64,000 nt of DNA from Verrucomicrobiota bacterium (GTDB lineage: Bacteria; Verrucomicrobiota; Verrucomicrobiia; Verrucomicrobiales; DEV007): assembly GCA_030625775.1 (NCBI GenBank), contig DAOUQC010000001.1:62001-126000 (forward strand), in the 5' to 3' direction. The notes beneath the pieces were generated by a model that worked only from the letters and a program-made list of their open reading frames with translations, had not been told where the DNA came from and searched no databases. How positions within the stretch are numbered: the stretch's first letter is position 1; the number at the start of each line of letters is the position of its first letter. The position numbers and the translations under genes were made by a program. This document shows positions 38,433-46,319 of the stretch, piece after piece.

Positions 38433-39527
38433 TTATTGGATCGTTGCTTTCAAGGTGATTGAACCGCCCCCGGAGGAAGAGCTGCGGGTGCCGCCCCAGA
38501 AGTAGGAGTTGAACTCGCTGGTGGCGGCTGGGAAGCTTCCGATCGTAATGGTCTGGCCGCTCTGCACGGTAACGGTGGTTTTCAGGGAAGTCAGGGTGAC
38601 GTATTGGTCTTCACCCGTGAGGAAGTTATTCAGGCGGCGTTCGGTAAGTTTTTGAGGGTTGGCGATGACGATTGCCGCAAATCGGGGCATGATCTCGATG
38701 GTGATGAGGTTGCCTTGGACGGTGGGACGTACGACGAGTTGGGAGCCGGCTTTTTCCCAGCGGAATTCAGGCACTTCAAAAGAGCCGCCGGCGACAAATT
38801 GTCCGTTGATGGTGCCGGGGCCACGGACGTTGAAATTGGAGACATTGCCTACGATGTAGCGGGTGAAGTAGTCAACCATGGGGACATCTTTCACCACTTC
38901 GATCACTCCCTCACCTCCACTCCGAACTAGAGTGAATATTCGGTCAAGTCTGTCCGAGCTTCCTTTCTGATTGATCAGGTTCACATTGACACTGCCTTTG
39001 TTGGGAAGAATGATTCGTCCCGAATTAGTTCGCACCGGTAGTCGCGAATTGCCTCCGCGTGTAGTGACCCGGCGAATCACTCCGGGAGTATTTTGAGGTT
39101 GGACATTGCTGATGCCGCGATTGCCAATCGGAGTGATGACTTGTCCATTAATCCGTCCACCCTTGGTATTCATTTGATTGCGGGATCGATGGGTGACTTC
39201 GATCCGGACATTGCCAGGGTTCACTTCCATGGCTTTGAGGAATCCGCGCAAGGCTTCGATATTTGCCGGGTAATCAGTGATCCGGATCATGCGGGTGCTG
39301 TTGAGAATGACGTATCGGGCATCCTTGGAAAGCAAATCAGGTAGCAGGATTTTCACCTGACTGAGATCGGCATGCCCCAGAGAAAGCTCGGCATGCCCCA
39401 TGCTTTTTGGGGTGGGGGTGGTTTTGCCCGAGGGTTCACTTGTATTTCCCGCTATTACAGTGGCAAAAGTGAAGAGCATCGCAATTAACAGGGTGAGCTG
39501 GGTTAATGAGATCCCTTTGTGTTTCAT
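38433..39527 (-). CDS. Short secretin-like protein
   Basis: 364 residues with a signal peptide (hydrophobic run about 8-26). Residues about 55-105 look like a secretin N-domain (DARYVILNSTRMIRITDYPANIEALRGFLKAMEV). The C-terminal part (about 215-360) carries secretin-type beta segments (FRWEKAGSQLVVRPTVQGNLITIEIMPRF and TTVTVQSGQTITIGSFP). It is shorter than GspD or PilQ, and the middle is a Gly/Asn/Arg-rich linker. A duplicated GHAELSLGHADLSQ lies near residue 44. It could be a stand-alone outer-membrane secretin or a secretin-domain protein of another kind. A prepilin-type gene is 2.6 kb away on the other strand. Confidence 0.65.
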   Translation of the reverse strand: MKHKGISLTQLTLLIAMLFTFATVIAGNTSEPSGKTTPTPKSMGHAELSLGHADLSQVKILLPDLLSKDARYVILNSTRMIRITDYPANIEALRGFLKAMEVNPGNVRIEVTHRSRNQMNTKGGRINGQVITPIGNRGISNVQPQNTPGVIRRVTTRGGNSRLPVRTNSGRIILPNKGSVNVNLINQKGSSDRLDRIFTLVRSGGEGVIEVVKDVPMVDYFTRYIVGNVSNFNVRGPGTINGQFVAGGSFEVPEFRWEKAGSQLVVRPTVQGNLITIEIMPRFAAIVIANPQKLTERRLNNFLTGEDQYVTLTSLKTTVTVQSGQTITIGSFPAATSEFNSYFWGGTRSSSSGGGSITLKATIQ

Positions 39528-39704
39528 GCTTAAGGTATTATGTGATTGAGGAGATTAATAACAGCTTTATTCCAAGGGAGGTGTGCCTTCCGTTTACGGG
39601 AAAACTGGCGACTGAGCGTTAGATTGTAAAAATTTAATATTTATTCAATGACGAGGGTTCGTCCTGTTCATCTGCGCTTTTGTCGATAAAGTTGGCGAAG
39701 CGAT

Positions 39705-41954
39705 ATGAAAAAATCCAAAGCTGGAAATAACAATAAGGTGCTTTCGAAAGCGACAAGTGTTGAGGATATCGAGAAGTTCGTCTGTGCAGATCATACTGAT
39801 CCGTTTGCGATTTTGGGAATGCATGAACTGGGTGAGGGCAAGGGCTTGGTGATTCGTGCCTGGCGTCCAGGGGCGCAGCAGATGATTGTGCAAAGTTTTG
39901 GGGATTCTCCATCTGCGTCCCAGGACTATGAAATGCCACGAGTGCATCCAGCAGGATTTTTTGAGCTCCTGATTCCAGAAGCACGGGAAAAATTTGCCTA
40001 TCAACTAAAATGGAAAACCCTTGATGGGCATGAAGAAGGGCCGGTAGGGGACCCTTATGCTTGTGGAATGATACTAGGGGAACAGGATCTGCATTATCTG
40101 GGTGAGGGCAAACATCGACAATTGTATGAGGTTTTTGGAGCTCATCATCGTGAAATGGATGGAGTTGAGGGAATGGCGTTTGTGGTCTGGGCTCCCAATG
40201 CCAGGAGAGTGAGCGTGGTGGGTGATTTCAATGCATGGGATGGGCGTGTGCATGTGATGCGTCACCGGGTGGAGGCAGGGGTTTGGGAATTATTCGTGCC
40301 GGGGGTGGGTTCCGGTGCGCACTACAAATTTGAGTTGGTGGGAGCAGATGGATCACTTTTTAATAAGAGTGATCCCTTTGCCTTTTTCTCCCAACATGGT
40401 CCGGAAACGGCGTCGATCACTTGTGATCTGGATACATTTGAGTGGAGTGATGCCGAATGGATGGAGAAGAGGGAGCAGGGCAATCTTTACAGTGCTCCGG
40501 TCAGTGTGTATGAGGTGCATCTGGGATCCTGGGCCCGGGTGCCGGAGGAGGGTGACCGCTTTCTGACTTACCACGAGTTGGCGGATCGACTGGTGAATCA
40601 TGTGGTGGCTCTGGGTTTCACTCATATCGAATTGATGCCGGTTGCCGAGTTTCCCTTTGATGGGTCGTGGGGTTACCAGGTGTGTGGTTTTTTTGCACCT
40701 ACTAGTCGTTTTGGTTCACCGGATGATTTCCGTTATTTTGTCAATCGCTGTCACCAATGTGGGATCGGAGTGATTCTTGACTGGGTTCCAGCACATTTTC
40801 CCAAAGATTCACATGGTCTGGCTCAATTTGATGGCACGGCCTTGTATGAGCATGCAGACCCGCGTCAGGGTGAGCACATGGATTGGGGAACTTTGATTTT
40901 CAATTTCGGCCGTGACGAGGTGCGCAATTTCCTGATTTCAAATGCACTGTTCTGGCTGGATCAGTATCACATTGATGGCTTGAGAGTCGATGCGGTGGCA
41001 TCGATGTTGTATCTCGATTACTCCCGCGAGGAGGGGCAATGGTTGCCGAATGAACATGGTGGGCGGGAGAATCTGGAAGCTATCGCTTTTTTGAAAGAAC
41101 TGAATGGTGCCTGTTATGAACGTTTTCCGGGTATCATGACGATTGCCGAGGAATCGACTGCTTTTGCGGGTGTTTCCCGCCCGGTGGGCCAGGGAGGTCT
41201 GGGTTTTGGTTTCAAATGGAACATGGGCTGGATGCACGATTTCCTGCAATATATGGAGCGTGAGCCGGTGCATCGTAAACACCATCACGGGGAGGCTACT
41301 TTCTCGATGATTTATGCCTATGATGAGAATTTTTTCCTGGTTCTGAGCCACGATGAAGTGGTGCATGGCAAAAAATCACTGCTTGAAAAAATGCCGGGGG
41401 ATCGCTGGCAGCAGTTTGCCAATTTGCGCTTATTTTATGCCTGGATGTATGCGCACCCAGGTAAAAAATTGCTGTTCCAAGGGGCGGAGATTGCTCCACC
41501 TACGGAGTGGAATTACAATCAAAGTCTGGATTGGCATTTGCTGGAACTCCCTGAGCACGCAGGAGTAAGAAACCTTGTGGAGGATTTGAACCACCTTTAC
41601 AAAAATGAGAAAGCCCTGCATGAAAAAGATCACGATTCGAGTGGTTTTGAGTGGATTGATCACGAGGACAGTGAAAACAGTGGCTTCAGTTTTCTTCGCC
41701 GCAGTGGCGACGGCGGGGAGGTAGTGGTGGTAGTGAACGCCACGCCAGTGTCTCGAACCGGTTTTCGTGTGGGGGTGCCTGGAGAGGGAGGTTTTTACGG
41801 GGAAATTCTTAATACCGACGCAGAACGCTACGGGGGCAGTAATCGAGGCAGTGCGGGAGGAGTGGCGAGCGAAGCCATCGCCTGCAATGGACATGCAAAT
41901 TCAATATTGATTGAGTTGCCACCCTTGGCGGTGGTGTATTTCAGGAAAAAATAG
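39705..41954 (+). CDS. glgB: 1,4-alpha-glucan branching enzyme (GH13)
   Basis: 749 residues, full length. The layout is an N-terminal domain, a CBM48 module (VWAPNARRVSVVGDFNAWDG), the GH13 barrel and a C-terminal domain. Catalytic residues are the nucleophile D429 in GLRVDAVASML and the acid/base E482 in TIAEESTAF, with DWVPAHFPKDSHGLAQFDGT and VLSHDEVVHGK as other family motifs. It introduces alpha-1,6 branches into glycogen. A second, GH57-type protein lies at 58.6 kb. No other glycogen gene is adjacent. Confidence 0.97.
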   Translation: MKKSKAGNNNKVLSKATSVEDIEKFVCADHTDPFAILGMHELGEGKGLVIRAWRPGAQQMIVQSFGDSPSASQDYEMPRVHPAGFFELLIPEAREKFAYQLKWKTLDGHEEGPVGDPYACGMILGEQDLHYLGEGKHRQLYEVFGAHHREMDGVEGMAFVVWAPNARRVSVVGDFNAWDGRVHVMRHRVEAGVWELFVPGVGSGAHYKFELVGADGSLFNKSDPFAFFSQHGPETASITCDLDTFEWSDAEWMEKREQGNLYSAPVSVYEVHLGSWARVPEEGDRFLTYHELADRLVNHVVALGFTHIELMPVAEFPFDGSWGYQVCGFFAPTSRFGSPDDFRYFVNRCHQCGIGVILDWVPAHFPKDSHGLAQFDGTALYEHADPRQGEHMDWGTLIFNFGRDEVRNFLISNALFWLDQYHIDGLRVDAVASMLYLDYSREEGQWLPNEHGGRENLEAIAFLKELNGACYERFPGIMTIAEESTAFAGVSRPVGQGGLGFGFKWNMGWMHDFLQYMEREPVHRKHHHGEATFSMIYAYDENFFLVLSHDEVVHGKKSLLEKMPGDRWQQFANLRLFYAWMYAHPGKKLLFQGAEIAPPTEWNYNQSLDWHLLELPEHAGVRNLVEDLNHLYKNEKALHEKDHDSSGFEWIDHEDSENSGFSFLRRSGDGGEVVVVVNATPVSRTGFRVGVPGEGGFYGEILNTDAERYGGSNRGSAGGVASEAIACNGHANSILIELPPLAVVYFRKK

Positions 41955-42134
41955 CATTTTTTTGCTATTTTCTTGCCTTGCCAGGGCGGATTTGTCAAAG
42001 TAAACACGAAGTCGTTACATTGAACTGCTTGAGTGAGTAGGGAAGGGAGCGGTTTCAACCTGCAGTCATAGGTCGAAAGACCACATAATAAAAATAATAC
42101 TGCGTTAATAAACAGATTAAAACTAAGAAAAACA

Positions 42135-42821
42135 ATGAAAGTAAAAAGAAAGAATCAGGGCTTTACCTTGATCGAACTATTGGTGGTAATCACCATTATT
42201 GCCCTGCTGGCCAGCATGGCGATGCCTGCTTTTAAAGGCATTCAGACAAGTGCTAAGATCACCAAGGATGTGAACAATGTTAAGCAGATTCTGCTGGCTT
42301 GCCGCACATTTGCGTCAGATTGGGATGGGGTTTTCCCTTCGTTTGATCCTGATGCTACAAGTGGAGGAGGAGGGGGAACTTCCCAATTCTCGACTTCAAC
42401 CGAGGCATTCAATGTATTGATTCCAGATTACATAGATACGGAACTCATTTTTTGGACGCCTTCCCAGAATCCGGACAAACTACGGGCACCTATAGAGAAT
42501 GATAATCTTGAGCAACACGAGAACTCATTCGCTTATGTGACGGGTTTGACGGATACGAGTTTCAGTCGCTCCCCTCTGGTTGCCGATGGTGAAATGAGCG
42601 GCCCTGGCGAGTATGGAGAGTTTCATCCGTGGTTGGCTGCAAAAACAGCAGTGGTGGGTTATGTTGGCGGACACGTCAACAGGGAAAAACTCACCAGTGC
42701 AGAGGAGGGGGCAACCGTCCGGAGCAAGGACGGTCAGATCCAGAACATCTTCCAGAAACGTGGTGAAGGAGGCTCCGGTGGCCTGCTTGCTGTGGATCCT
42801 GGTAATGTTTTGCTTCCTTAA
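42135..42821 (+). CDS. Prepilin-type (type II pseudopilin-like) exported protein
   Basis: 228 residues. The N-terminus KNQGFTLIELLVVITIIALLASMA is a type IV prepilin/pseudopilin leader: cleavage after Gly (about residue 9), methylated Phe, then Glu5 and a hydrophobic helix. The remainder is Gly/Ser-rich in the loops, with FDPDATSGGGGG, and probably forms a globular head. This class is abundant in Verrucomicrobia and Planctomycetes as numerous exported H-x-G-type proteins. Export probably uses a type II/IV pilus-like assembly. A strong terminator follows. Confidence 0.85.
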   Translation: MKVKRKNQGFTLIELLVVITIIALLASMAMPAFKGIQTSAKITKDVNNVKQILLACRTFASDWDGVFPSFDPDATSGGGGGTSQFSTSTEAFNVLIPDYIDTELIFWTPSQNPDKLRAPIENDNLEQHENSFAYVTGLTDTSFSRSPLVADGEMSGPGEYGEFHPWLAAKTAVVGYVGGHVNREKLTSAEEGATVRSKDGQIQNIFQKRGEGGSGGLLAVDPGNVLLP

Positions 42822-42852
42822 TCTTGGTTAGCTAAGAAAAAACATTAAAATC

Positions 42853-42888
42853 AACTCCGGCAAGGTTCGACCTTGTCGGAGTTTTTTA
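42853..42888 (+). terminator. Strong rho-independent terminator after the prepilin gene
   Basis: AACTCCGGCAAGGT (42853-42866) pairs with ACCTTGTCGGAGTT (42870-42883), 14 base pairs with one G-U wobble and a 3-base loop, followed by a T-run to 42887. It lies between the prepilin stop (42821) and the end of xseA on the other strand (42886). Confidence 0.85.
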
Positions 42889-44244
42889 TTCAGGGGACTG
42901 GACGATCGAGGTGATTTTGCCGTGTGCGACCCGGGTTTCGATTGTATCACCGGGATGGGTCTGTTCAGGCTTGGTGATGATTTCTCCAGCTGGGGTGGAA
43001 GTCATGGAAAACCCCCGGGCAAAGGTGGTTTCGGGGCTTAATTGGCGGATGGCGGACTGGAGTTGGGCGAGTGAGGTCTGGGCAGATTCCAGAAGGTGGG
43101 TGGTAGTGGTAGTGAGGCGCATGTTGAGGCTTGTTAGATGTTCACTTTCAAGCGAGAGTCGCTGCCCGAGTTGTTGAACTTTCAGTAATTGTCTGGCTTG
43201 TTGCAATCGGTTTTGCTGCTCTCCGAGCTGGTGATGAGCAGCTGCGGTGAAGCGTTCGTTGAGATGGTCGAGATGCTGGCAGTGTCCCATCAGCATCCGG
43301 GCTGGTTCTCGGGCCTCCAGGGTTTGGCGAGTCAGGCGTAGCATCGTTCGACTTTGATCCAAGCGGAAAAGTAAACGGCTTGCCAGTAAATTGAAGTGGG
43401 TTTGTGCCCGGCGTTTTAATTCTAAAGAATCAGGTGCGATGAGTTCGGCAGCGGCACTCGGAGTGGGAGCCCGTAGATCAGAGGCAAAATCTGCAATGGT
43501 AAAATCAATTTCATGACCAACTGCTGAGACAAGGGGGATAGGGCAATCGGCAATGGCCCGGGCGACGCATTCTTCATTGAAGTTCCAGAGGTCTTCCATG
43601 CTGCCGCCTCCACGAGTGACGACAATGGTATCAATGGGGGGGAGGCCGATAGTTTCTGGGTGGGAAAGCTCCTTGATAGCCTGGGCGATTTTGTGTTCAG
43701 CTCCCTTGCCTTGAACAGCGACGGGATAAATCAAAACCCGTACCCAGGGTGCACGGCGCTGGAGGATGTTCAACATATCCTGTATAGCGGCTCCGGTAGG
43801 TGAGGTGACGATGACGATGGTTTGCGGAAAAGCCGGGATTGCTTTTTTTAGCTCTTCGTCGAACAAACCTTCAGTTTTGAGTTTTTGTTTGAGGGCTTCA
43901 AAGCGTGCTTGCAGTTCTCCATGGCCTTTGGGCTGGATAAGTTTCACCATCAATTGGTACTGCCCGCGGGCTTCGTAAACTGTGATGTCTCCATAAGCTT
44001 GAACCTGGTCACCATTGTCCAGATGGGTCTTGTGTTCCCGGGCATGGCCACGAAAAAAAACGCAGGATATCTGGGCTCCTTCGTCCTTCAGGTTGAAGTA
44101 ACGGTGCCCGGAAGAATGATGACGATAATTGCTGATCTCTCCCTCGATCCAAACATCTCGCAGTTGTCCTTCGAGAAGGTCACGAATTTCCCGGGTGATT
44201 TCGGTGACACTGTAGGCAGGTTCAGCCTTTGTTTCGTTGTGCAT
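42886..44244 (-). CDS. xseA: Exodeoxyribonuclease VII large subunit
   Basis: 452 residues from ATG 44244; an in-frame TTG at 44271 would extend it. The N-terminal OB fold (YSVTEITREIRDLLEGQLRDVWIEGEISNYR, GHRYFNLKDEGAQISCVFF) is followed by the catalytic domain (IVIVTSPTGAAIQDMLNILQRR, VVTRGGGSMEDLWNFNEE, SAVGHEIDFTIADFASDLRAPTPSAAAEL) and a coiled-coil C-terminus. It degrades single-stranded DNA with XseB, which is not adjacent. It lies 39 bases downstream of the enoyl reductase. Confidence 0.96.
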   Translation of the reverse strand: MHNETKAEPAYSVTEITREIRDLLEGQLRDVWIEGEISNYRHHSSGHRYFNLKDEGAQISCVFFRGHAREHKTHLDNGDQVQAYGDITVYEARGQYQLMVKLIQPKGHGELQARFEALKQKLKTEGLFDEELKKAIPAFPQTIVIVTSPTGAAIQDMLNILQRRAPWVRVLIYPVAVQGKGAEHKIAQAIKELSHPETIGLPPIDTIVVTRGGGSMEDLWNFNEECVARAIADCPIPLVSAVGHEIDFTIADFASDLRAPTPSAAAELIAPDSLELKRRAQTHFNLLASRLLFRLDQSRTMLRLTRQTLEAREPARMLMGHCQHLDHLNERFTAAAHHQLGEQQNRLQQARQLLKVQQLGQRLSLESEHLTSLNMRLTTTTTHLLESAQTSLAQLQSAIRQLSPETTFARGFSMTSTPAGEIITKPEQTHPGDTIETRVAHGKITSIVQSPE

Positions 44245-44283
44245 GAGGGAAGTTTGTGAAACAAAGAACAAAGAACAAAGGAA

Positions 44284-45270
44284 TTAGAATTTGATCAGGA
44301 TTTTTCCTTCCCGGCGATCCGTTTGTGCAGCCAGGACAGCAGATTTCACTTCGGTGATGGGAAAGACCTCAGCGATGGGCATGTGGAGCACCCCTTCTTT
44401 CATCAGTTCTGCCAAGTTGTTCAGCATGCTTGAGATTTCATCGGAACTGGCAGATTCCAACCAGCGGGTCACCCAGAAGCCGGTCAGGGTGAGGCGTTTG
44501 AAGATGAGAAATTTATTGGGTACTTTCAAACTACGGCGACTCATGGCTCCATAAGTCACATGAAACCCTTCGTCAGCAAGCAGATCCATCATACGCAGGG
44601 CACTGTCACCACCGACACCATTGAGAGCCAAGCGGGGAGGGGTGCTGCCAAATGCCTCACGAGCTGAGTTGAGTGAGTCTGCTTCATCCAGCAAAACGCA
44701 GTTGGCGCCAAGTTCCAGCAGCGGGGGGATTGTTTCCTCGCGACGAACAAAAGCAAGGGTTTTCAGTCCACGTTCGCGGGCGAGTTGGATCAAACAGCAG
44801 CCGACAGCAGAGTTGGCGGAATTCAGCATGATCCAGTCACCGGGATTAAGTGAGGTGAAGTTTTCCAAAAGACACCAGGCGGTGGCGGGGTTGATCGCCA
44901 ACATGGAGGCTTGTTCGGGATCGATATTTTCGGGAAGAGCATGGATTTCGTTGGCATGAACCAGAATGTATTCGCTCCAGGCACCCTCGCTGGGACGGCT
45001 TGTCAGGATGACGGAGGTACCTACCGTAAAATCATCGTTCAGCTGCTCACCCACAGCATCGATGGTGGCACTGGCTTCCCCGCCAGGACAGGCGGGCAGT
45101 TCGGGAAGGGTGCCGTATACACCTTCGATGAGATTGAGATCCGAAGGGTGAACCGGTGAATAGTGGATACGCAGGCGTAGTTGATCGGATTTGGGTTCAG
45201 GCACTGGTTTTTCAGCCAGTTCGACACAGTCTGCAGGTTGTCCGAATTTTCTAAATAGAGCAGCTTTCAT
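44284..45270 (-). CDS. MECR/Etr-type enoyl thioester reductase of the MDR family
   Basis: 328 residues, medium-chain dehydrogenase/reductase fold without zinc cysteines. The segment HPSDLNLIEGVYGTLP matches the mitochondrial enoyl-reductase pattern (N/H-PSD-N-I-G-YG), with the catalytic Tyr at about Y52. LNSANSAVGCCLIQLARERG is the Rossmann NADPH loop, and the protein ends EGKILIKF. Such enzymes reduce trans-2-enoyl-ACP or -CoA with NADPH; other quinone-reductase-like roles are possible. It follows a kinase-like gene (154-base gap with a hairpin) and precedes xseA. Confidence 0.82.
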   Translation of the reverse strand: MKAALFRKFGQPADCVELAEKPVPEPKSDQLRLRIHYSPVHPSDLNLIEGVYGTLPELPACPGGEASATIDAVGEQLNDDFTVGTSVILTSRPSEGAWSEYILVHANEIHALPENIDPEQASMLAINPATAWCLLENFTSLNPGDWIMLNSANSAVGCCLIQLARERGLKTLAFVRREETIPPLLELGANCVLLDEADSLNSAREAFGSTPPRLALNGVGGDSALRMMDLLADEGFHVTYGAMSRRSLKVPNKFLIFKRLTLTGFWVTRWLESASSDEISSMLNNLAELMKEGVLHMPIAEVFPITEVKSAVLAAQTDRREGKILIKF

Positions 45271-45336
45271 AGCGGGAGTGATGTTGTAGTGTGCATGCAG
45301 GTAATCGGATTGCCAGAATTCTTCAATAATTAAACC

Positions 45337-45361
45337 AGCTAAAAGCCCGGGTTTTCTAGCT
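45337..45361 (-). terminator. Possible terminator downstream of the kinase-like gene
   Basis: A near-palindrome of 25 bases (AGCTA...TAGCT ends, AAAA-CCCGGG-TTTT core) sits between the kinase-like gene and the enoyl reductase gene, with GGTTTAATT after it on the - strand. It is plausible as a weak terminator but has no long T-run. Confidence 0.35.
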
Positions 45362-45424
45362 CGTGATAAAGGGCGCTATCGATCTTATTTTCCGGCTCTC
45401 GAAATCATTGCTCCATGAAAGGAC

Positions 45425-46216
45425 TTACAGGAAGGAGTGGCGATCTACTGCTTTCTGGAAGCGTGCTGCGGAATCTCCAAAAAGCTCACTGAGGCGTGCA
45501 AGTGATGCCTCTGCGAGGGGCCCAGTTTGTTTTCCGAGTCCACACTGGATATAGGTGGCAGATTGGTGGAGTTCTTCGAAATCGGAAGTGCATGCTTTTT
45601 TCCAGCCTTCTTCACTTGCTTCTTTTTTTTCCACGGCGAGCTCGAAGTCGATGAGGAAAACGCCAATGGGAGAGGAGGGGATGATGATGTTGTGAAGAAA
45701 AAGGTCACCGTGGGCCAAACCGGCGGCGTGGAGGTGGGTGATTTGATCATAGACAGTTTCAAACAGGGTCCATAACCCCATAAGCGAGGTGATGCCTTGT
45801 TCCTCCGCAAGGGCGATATTGCGATCGAGGGGCTCGACTCCAAAAGGCGAAAGCCGATCCATGGGGGTTCCAGGGATCAAGCAGGACCGAAAGCTGTTTT
45901 TGGTGGCCCCAATGGGAGCGGGAAGATCGAGGATTCCGGAAATTTGCAGGTGGCGGTCGTACTCCTGTTGCGGGGGTTTGTGGAAAGCTCCGGGATAGTA
46001 GGTTTTGCGGAAGTGTACGGGGTATTTCTCAGCCAGGGGGAATTCGGCCCTGGTATTCAGTCCGGCGAAGACCAGATCTCCCTGGATCAAGGGCTGGTCA
46101 TTGAGCATTTTGCGTGAAACGGTGCGAATCACCTGATCCCGATCAGGAGGATTGTCGCGTAGGGCCTCCCAGGCAGGGGCGAGTTCAATTTGATGATATG
46201 GTGATAATTCAATCAT
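45425..46216 (-). CDS. Kinase-like protein (APH/LPS-kinase-type fold)
   Basis: 263 residues. The C-terminal half has the catalytic loop of eukaryotic-type small-molecule and lipopolysaccharide kinases: GLAHGDLFLHNIII (H169, D171, N176) and the metal-binding LIDFELAVE (D190). An N-lobe-like segment precedes it (HFRKTYYPGAFHKPPQQEYDRH, Lys then Glu). The protein should bind ATP and phosphorylate a small molecule or lipid-linked sugar, or be a pseudokinase. The start is ATG 46216; the gene faces glnN across a 103-base gap that contains the sigma-54-like site. Confidence 0.65.
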   Translation of the reverse strand: MIELSPYHQIELAPAWEALRDNPPDRDQVIRTVSRKMLNDQPLIQGDLVFAGLNTRAEFPLAEKYPVHFRKTYYPGAFHKPPQQEYDRHLQISGILDLPAPIGATKNSFRSCLIPGTPMDRLSPFGVEPLDRNIALAEEQGITSLMGLWTLFETVYDQITHLHAAGLAHGDLFLHNIIIPSSPIGVFLIDFELAVEKKEASEEGWKKACTSDFEELHQSATYIQCGLGKQTGPLAEASLARLSELFGDSAARFQKAVDRHSFL

Positions 46217-46230
46217 TCCTGTTTTCCACT

Positions 46231-46246
46231 TGGCACAATCCGTGCT
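46231..46246 (+). promoter_or_regulatory. Sigma-54-type promoter upstream of glnN
   Basis: TGGCAC (46231-46236), five bases, then GTGCT (46242-46246) fits the -24/-12 sigma-54 consensus TGGCAC-N5-TTGCW, with invariant GG and GC kept at the correct spacing and one mismatch (G for T). Transcription would start near 46257, about 63 bases before the glnN ATG. It lies between divergent genes. Confidence 0.65.
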
Positions 46247-46319
46247 TTATAGAAGATGTCGATTCAAAACAATGCATCGTTTTTACCTCGGCATCTTTTA
46301 AATAGCAAGAAACAGAACA

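Noticed and set aside
39360..39402. Short duplicated sequence (GHAELSLGHADLS) in the secretin-like gene
   Set aside because: It is a small in-frame repeat within a coding region and does not look like a mobile or regulatory element.
44255..44280. AAAGAAC-type tandem upstream of xseA
   Set aside because: Three short AAAGAACA-like units in an AT-rich spacer are compatible with low-complexity sequence; no hairpin or regulator site can be supported.
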